A DNA stretch of 64,000 bases from positions 622,983 to 686,982 of the forward strand of contig NZ_LMMO01000004.1 in NCBI RefSeq assembly GCF_001422285.1, given 5' to 3'. Below are positions 60,455 through 64,000 of the stretch, piece by piece. The notes under the pieces are model-generated. The model made no database searches and was not told the origin of the DNA. It saw only the letters and a list, made by a program, of their open reading frames with translations. Origin of the DNA: Frigoribacterium sp. Leaf263. GTDB lineage: Bacteria > Actinomycetota > Actinomycetes > Actinomycetales > Microbacteriaceae. The position numbers and the translations under genes are program-made. Each line of letters begins with the position of its first letter. The first letter of the stretch is position 1.

Positions 60455-61498
60455 CTAGATCGTCGCGGTGTCGATCACGAAGCGGTAGCGGACCTTGCTG
60501 GCGACGACACGCTCGTAGGCCTCGTCGACCTCGTCGGCGCCGATCGTCTCGATCTCGGCCCCGATGCGGTGCTCGGCGCAGAAGTCGAGCATCTCCTGGG
60601 TCTCGGGGATGCCGCCGATGTTCGAGCCGGCGAGGCTGCGACGGCCGCCGATGAGCGAGCCGGCCCGGAACGACTGCGGGTTCTCGGGCAGGCCGACGAA
60701 CACCATGGTGCCGTTGAGGCGCAGGGTGCGCGCGTAGGCGTCGATGTCCATGTCGGCCGAGATCGTGTTGATGATCAGGTCGAACGAGTTCTTCAGGTCC
60801 GAGAACGTCGACGGGTCGCTCGAGGCGTAGTAGTGGTCGGCGCCGAGCTTCAGGCCGTCCTCCTGCTTCGACAGCGTCTGGCTGATGACGGTGACCTCGG
60901 CGCCCATGGCGTGCGCGATCTTGACGGCCATGTGACCGAGGCCGCCCATGCCGACGACGGCGACCTTCTTGCCGGGGCCGGCGCCCCAGTGCTTCAGCGG
61001 CGAATAGGTGGTGATCCCGGCGCAGAGCAGCGGGGCCGCCTCGTCGAGCGCGATGCCCTCGGGGATCGAGAGCACGTAGTTCTCGTCGGCGACGATCTGC
61101 TTGGCGTAGCCGCCGTAGGTGGGCTCGCCCGAGTACTGGCGGCCGTTGTAGGTCGCGACGTTGCCCTTGACGCAGAACTGCTGCTCGCCGGCGAGGCAGT
61201 TCTCGCACTCGCGGCAGCTGTCGACGAAGCAGCCGATGCCGACGCGATCGCCGACCTCGTGCTTGGTGACTTCGCTGCCGACCTCGGTGACGATGCCGGC
61301 GATCTCGTGGCCGGGCACCATCGGGAAGATCGCCTTGCCCCACTCTTCACGGGCCTGGTGGATGTCGCTGTGGCAGATGCCGGCGAAGGCGATGTCGATC
61401 CGGACGTCGTTCGGACCGACGTCGCGCAGCTCGACGGTGGAGTGCTCGAAGGGGGCGCCGGCGGACGGCGTCAGCAGGACGGGGACGGTGGTTGTCAT
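60455..61498 (-). CDS. Zinc-dependent NAD(P) alcohol dehydrogenase (cinnamyl-alcohol type)
   Basis: The protein has 347 residues. Catalytic zinc ligands are Cys42 (ICHSD), His64-Glu65 (GHE) and Cys159. The structural zinc site is complete (Cys95, Cys98, Cys101, Cys109 in SCRECENC and FC). The Rossmann loop GMGGLGH is at 183-189. The overall sequence is closest to the YahK/cinnamyl-alcohol dehydrogenase group, which reduces various aldehydes, usually with NADPH. The ATG at 61498 has GGAGGTAACCCC upstream. It stands alone. Confidence 0.93.
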   Translation of the reverse strand: MTTTVPVLLTPSAGAPFEHSTVELRDVGPNDVRIDIAFAGICHSDIHQAREEWGKAIFPMVPGHEIAGIVTEVGSEVTKHEVGDRVGIGCFVDSCRECENCLAGEQQFCVKGNVATYNGRQYSGEPTYGGYAKQIVADENYVLSIPEGIALDEAAPLLCAGITTYSPLKHWGAGPGKKVAVVGMGGLGHMAVKIAHAMGAEVTVISQTLSKQEDGLKLGADHYYASSDPSTFSDLKNSFDLIINTISADMDIDAYARTLRLNGTMVFVGLPENPQSFRAGSLIGGRRSLAGSNIGGIPETQEMLDFCAEHRIGAEIETIGADEVDEAYERVVASKVRYRFVIDTATI

Positions 61499-61651
61499 GG
61501 GGTTACCTCCGGGGGTTGCGAGTGACTCGCGCGTCTGTGGGCGCGCTGATCTCCGACGACGCTGTGGGGGACTCCATGAGCCTAGGCGCGCCCGGCTGGG
61601 CCTCGCTCGTGACGGGAACCGTTCTCAGATCGAGCACCGAGGAGGTGCGGC

Positions 61652-62593
61652 TCAGCCGAGCAGATCGGCCTGCCAGACGAGGGCGGCCGCCCCCACGAGC
61701 GGGCTCTCGTCGCTGAGGCCCGAGCGGACGACGCGCACCCGGCGGGCGTAGTCGTTGACCGGCGCCTCGTCGACGGCCTGCCGGACCAGATCGAGGTAGT
61801 CGTCGCTGACCCGCGAGAAGCCGCCGCCGATCGCGGCGACGTCGAGGTCGAGCAGGGTCGTGACCGACGAGATGGCCTCGCCGACGGCGGTGGCCGAGCG
61901 GCGGACCGCGGCGACGGCGATCGGGTCGCCGTCGCGGTAGCCTGCGGCGAGGTCCTCGCCGCGCTCGCCCTGCCAGCCCTGGGCCCTGGCCCACGCGACG
62001 ACGTTCGGCCCCGAGGCGATGACCTCGAGCGTGGCGGCCCAGGCGCTCTCGCCCGCGGGGCGGTCGGCGATCTGGATCTGGCCGATGTGACCGGCGTTGC
62101 CCGTGCCGCCCGACAGCAGGCGCCCGTTGACGATCAGCCCGCCGCCCACGCCGGTCGAGACGGTGATCGCGAGGGCGTCGTCGACGCCCTGGGTGGCGCC
62201 GACCCAGTGCTCGGCGAGGGCGAGGCTCACGCCGTCGAGCCGGAGGGTGACGGGCGCCGCGTCGGGCAGCATCGAGGCCGCGAGGGAGGTCACCAGCTCG
62301 CGCAGGGGGTACCCGCGCCAGGCCGGGAGGTTGATCGGCGACACGGTGCCCGCGACGAGGTCGACGGGGCCGGCGCTGCCGATGCCCGCGCCCACGAGCG
62401 CATCGCCCTCGGGCAGGGCGCCCAGCGCGTGGACGACGACGGCCCGCACCGACTCGGCCAGCTCGTCGGACGTCGCCGTCGCGCCCGTGGGGCGGCGGTC
62501 GCGGCTGCCGGTCAGGAGGGTGCCGTCGGCGGCGACGAGCGCGGCCTCGACCTTGGTTCCGCCGACGTCGACGGCCAGTGCGTAGTGGGTCAC
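61652..62593 (-). CDS. ROK-family sugar kinase-like protein lacking the zinc-binding cysteines
   Basis: The protein has 313 residues from the GTG at 62593. The ATP loop AVDVGGTKVEAALV, GAGIGSAGPVDLVAG, and STGVGGGLIVNGRLLSGGTG are typical ROK kinase motifs. After GNAGHIGQIQIADRPAGESA the usual CxCGxxGCxE zinc motif is replaced by residues without cysteine, though the following ATLEVIASG aligns with the family LE-x-x-x-SG. It is divergent from a PfkB kinase. Glucose, mannose or an N-acetylated sugar is a possible substrate. Confidence 0.88.
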   Translation of the reverse strand: MTHYALAVDVGGTKVEAALVAADGTLLTGSRDRRPTGATATSDELAESVRAVVVHALGALPEGDALVGAGIGSAGPVDLVAGTVSPINLPAWRGYPLRELVTSLAASMLPDAAPVTLRLDGVSLALAEHWVGATQGVDDALAITVSTGVGGGLIVNGRLLSGGTGNAGHIGQIQIADRPAGESAWAATLEVIASGPNVVAWARAQGWQGERGEDLAAGYRDGDPIAVAAVRRSATAVGEAISSVTTLLDLDVAAIGGGFSRVSDDYLDLVRQAVDEAPVNDYARRVRVVRSGLSDESPLVGAAALVWQADLLG

Positions 62594-62599
62594 GTCGTC

Positions 62600-62605
62600 A
62601 GCGTA
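62600..62605 (-). promoter_or_regulatory. Candidate leaderless promoter of the ROK gene
   Basis: On the minus strand TACGCT ends 6 nt before the GTG at 62593. On the plus strand TAGGGT (62638-62643) may be the -10 of the divergent PfkB gene. Confidence 0.5.
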
Positions 62606-62696
62606 GCGGCGGGGTGCGACGCCGACCGGGCGCGGTCTAGGGTGACGTGTCGCCTCGCGTGTCCGACCGGGCGGCTCCCGTCGACGAGAGGCGCGC

Positions 62697-63641
62697 ATGA
62701 CCACCACCGAGGGCAGCATCGACGGCCGGAGCGACGGCGGAGCCGACGGGCGGGTCGTCGTCATCGGCGACGCGCTGATCGACGAGCTGCGCACCGACGA
62801 GGGCTCGAGCGATCACGTCGGGGGCGCCGGGCTCAACGTCGCCGTCGGGCTCAGCCGCCTGGGCGTGCCGACCACGCTGCTGGCGAGCGTCGGCGACGAC
62901 GCCGACGGCCGCTCGATCCGCGACTTCCTCGACGAGCACGGGGTCGAGCTCGTGGCGACCGTCAACCCGCTCGGCACCGGCCGCGCCGTCTCGCTGCGGG
63001 TCGACGGCGAGCCCTCGTACGTGTTCACCGACGCGGCCGTCGACCGCGGGCTCGACTTCTCGCCCGAGCAGTTCGACGTGCTCGCGGCCGCGCCGCTCGT
63101 CGCCGTCAGCTCGTACCCCTTCGACGACGCCGCCCTGACCGACCGGCTGCTCGCCGTCGTCGGCGACGAGCCGCGACGACTCGTCGTCGACCCCAACCCG
63201 CGCCCGGGGTTCCTGCCGGGCGGCGACGCCCAGGTGACCGCGTTCCGAGCCGGGTTCGCCCGCGTGGCCGCCGCGTGCCTCCTGGTCAAGATCGGCGACG
63301 ACGACGCCGCCCTCGTCACGGGCCGGTCGCTTGAGGAGTGGCAGGACGCGCTGCTCGCCGCCGGGGCCGGGGGAGTGCTGGCCACACGCGGCTCCGACGG
63401 TGCCGGTCTGCTGCTGTCCGGTCGCGACGAGCTGCGACGCGGCATCTCGGCCGCTGAGGGCGACGTCGTGGACACCATGGGGGCCGGCGACGCGACCTTC
63501 GCCTCGATCGTCTCGTCGCTCCTCGCCGACCGCCGCGACCCCGGCTCGGTCGACTGGGCCGACGCGCTGGGTCGGGCGATGGACGTCGCCGCGGCGACCG
63601 TGCGCTCGCCGGGCGCGCTGCTGCGCTCGCCGACGCTCTGA
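62697..63641 (+). CDS. PfkB-family carbohydrate kinase
   Basis: The protein has 314 residues. The first PfkB motif is GGAGLNVAVGLSRLGVPTTL, and the second, DTMGAGDATFASIVSSLLAD, contains the catalytic GAGD. The substrate lid includes SLRVDGEPSYVFTD. VKIGDDDAALVTG supplies the ATP-site loop. PfkB enzymes of this length act on fructose, ribose or related sugars; none is favoured. The ATG at 62697 follows GAGAGGC. A strong hairpin ends the gene. Confidence 0.92.
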   Translation: MTTTEGSIDGRSDGGADGRVVVIGDALIDELRTDEGSSDHVGGAGLNVAVGLSRLGVPTTLLASVGDDADGRSIRDFLDEHGVELVATVNPLGTGRAVSLRVDGEPSYVFTDAAVDRGLDFSPEQFDVLAAAPLVAVSSYPFDDAALTDRLLAVVGDEPRRLVVDPNPRPGFLPGGDAQVTAFRAGFARVAAACLLVKIGDDDAALVTGRSLEEWQDALLAAGAGGVLATRGSDGAGLLLSGRDELRRGISAAEGDVVDTMGAGDATFASIVSSLLADRRDPGSVDWADALGRAMDVAAATVRSPGALLRSPTL

Positions 63642-63644
63642 ACG

Positions 63645-63685
63645 GCGCCGCGCCTCCTCGGAGCGGATCCGAGGAGGCGCGGTGC
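63645..63685. terminator. Terminator hairpin built from two dispersed words
   Basis: CCGCGCCTCCTCGGA (63648-63662) pairs perfectly with 63668-63682 around GCGGA, and the stem extends outward by GC pairs and a wobble. Here CCGCGCCTCC forms the left arm, the reverse of the other word-built hairpins. It lies between convergent genes. Confidence 0.88.
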
Positions 63686-63699
63686 ACGACACGCAGGGA

Positions 63700-64000
63700 T
63701 CAGGCGGTCGCCTCGTGGGTGCTGCGCGCCTTGCCCGACAGGTACCAGTGCGAGCGCGCACCGGTCTCGACCGGCTGCATGCCGACGACGACCTTGCCGC
63801 GCGAGTGGTGCTCGGCCAGGTCGTCGAACGCCTGCGCGATGTAGTCGAACGGGTAGAAGCCCGAGATCAGCACGCGCACCTTGTTCTCGGCGATCAGCTT
63901 GGCGACGGCGGCCAGCACCATGGCGGGCTCGGCGTCGTCGCGCTCGGGCCGGATGTAGCGCATCTCGATGTCGAGACGCTGCTCGCTCGAGCTGAACCGC
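63700..64000 (-). CDS. C-terminal end of a zinc-type alcohol dehydrogenase/quinone-oxidoreductase-like protein (partial)
   Basis: Only the last 100 residues are present; the frame is open to the right edge. The visible part, MRYIRPERDDAEPAMVLAAV, AKLIAENKVRVLISGFYPFD, YIAQAFDDLAEHHSRGKVVV, is the usual end of a medium-chain dehydrogenase (F-x-x-x-x-A-F-x-x-L then GKVVV). A 27-residue tail (GARSHWYLSGKARSTHEATA) follows. Coenzyme and substrate cannot be told. Confidence 0.8.
   Translation of the reverse strand, partial: RFSSSEQRLDIEMRYIRPERDDAEPAMVLAAVAKLIAENKVRVLISGFYPFDYIAQAFDDLAEHHSRGKVVVGMQPVETGARSHWYLSGKARSTHEATA

Overview
This is a 64 kb chromosomal window from a very GC-rich actinobacterium. 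Mycothiol synthase (mshD) beside a GlnR-type regulator, a SenX3-RegX3 pair, SigK with RskA, a fused IspDF and a DUF4032 protein all point to an actinobacterium. The overall gene set looks most like Microbacteriaceae, but no marker here settles the genus. Coding density is high, GTG and TTG starts are common, many genes overlap by 4 nt, and several appear to be leaderless.

Layout. 1-10.5 kb: a type VII secretion-like block. It holds a coiled-coil protein cut by the window edge, a membrane-anchored periplasmic-binding-fold protein, and a large EssC/EccC-type ATPase with an N-terminal FHA domain. A convergent membrane Ser/Thr kinase follows. 10.6-14.2 kb: PspC, ClpS, a DUF2017 protein, then glyA-folD behind a ZTP riboswitch. 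14.2-14.5 kb: a repeat-dense intergenic region. 14.5-18.8 kb: galactose genes, galT-galK divergent from a DeoR regulator and galM. 19 kb: tRNA-Lys. 20.5-22 kb: sigK-rskA. 22-29.6 kb: phosphate genes pstSCAB (pstS preceded by a PHO box), mutT1-like and ppk. 30-37 kb: five glycosyltransferases in two divergent operons. 37-42.2 kb: mshD, glnR, a nitrobindin-like protein, YgfZ and an FUSC protein. 43-47.3 kb: gpmA, phoU, senX3, regX3. 48-52 kb: ispDF, cysS, rlmB. 52-64 kb: DUF4032, an MsmX/UgpC-type ABC ATPase, a DsbA-like protein, a phosphoesterase, an AI-2E family protein, an MFS exporter with a MarR regulator, an alcohol dehydrogenase, a ROK kinase, a PfkB kinase, and the end of another dehydrogenase.

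How it works together. Phosphate homeostasis is unusually complete: sensing (SenX3-RegX3), feedback (PhoU), uptake (Pst), polyphosphate storage (PPK1) and a MutT1-like hydrolase lie within 25 kb. One-carbon metabolism (glyA-folD) is probably switched by ZTP. The exporter and MarR gene probably form an autoregulated unit with two matching operators.

The most unusual signal is a short word, GGAGGCGCGG, scattered through the window on both strands. I count at least 37 copies of its 9-base core by eye, inside genes and as inverted pairs forming terminator-like hairpins. This is the distribution known for DNA uptake sequences in Neisseria and Haemophilus. Other points of interest are the FHA-containing secretion ATPase, the MurG-like/GT2 fusion in the glycosyltransferase cluster, and several tandem-repeat patches. 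All functions come from reading motifs by eye; no database search was run.
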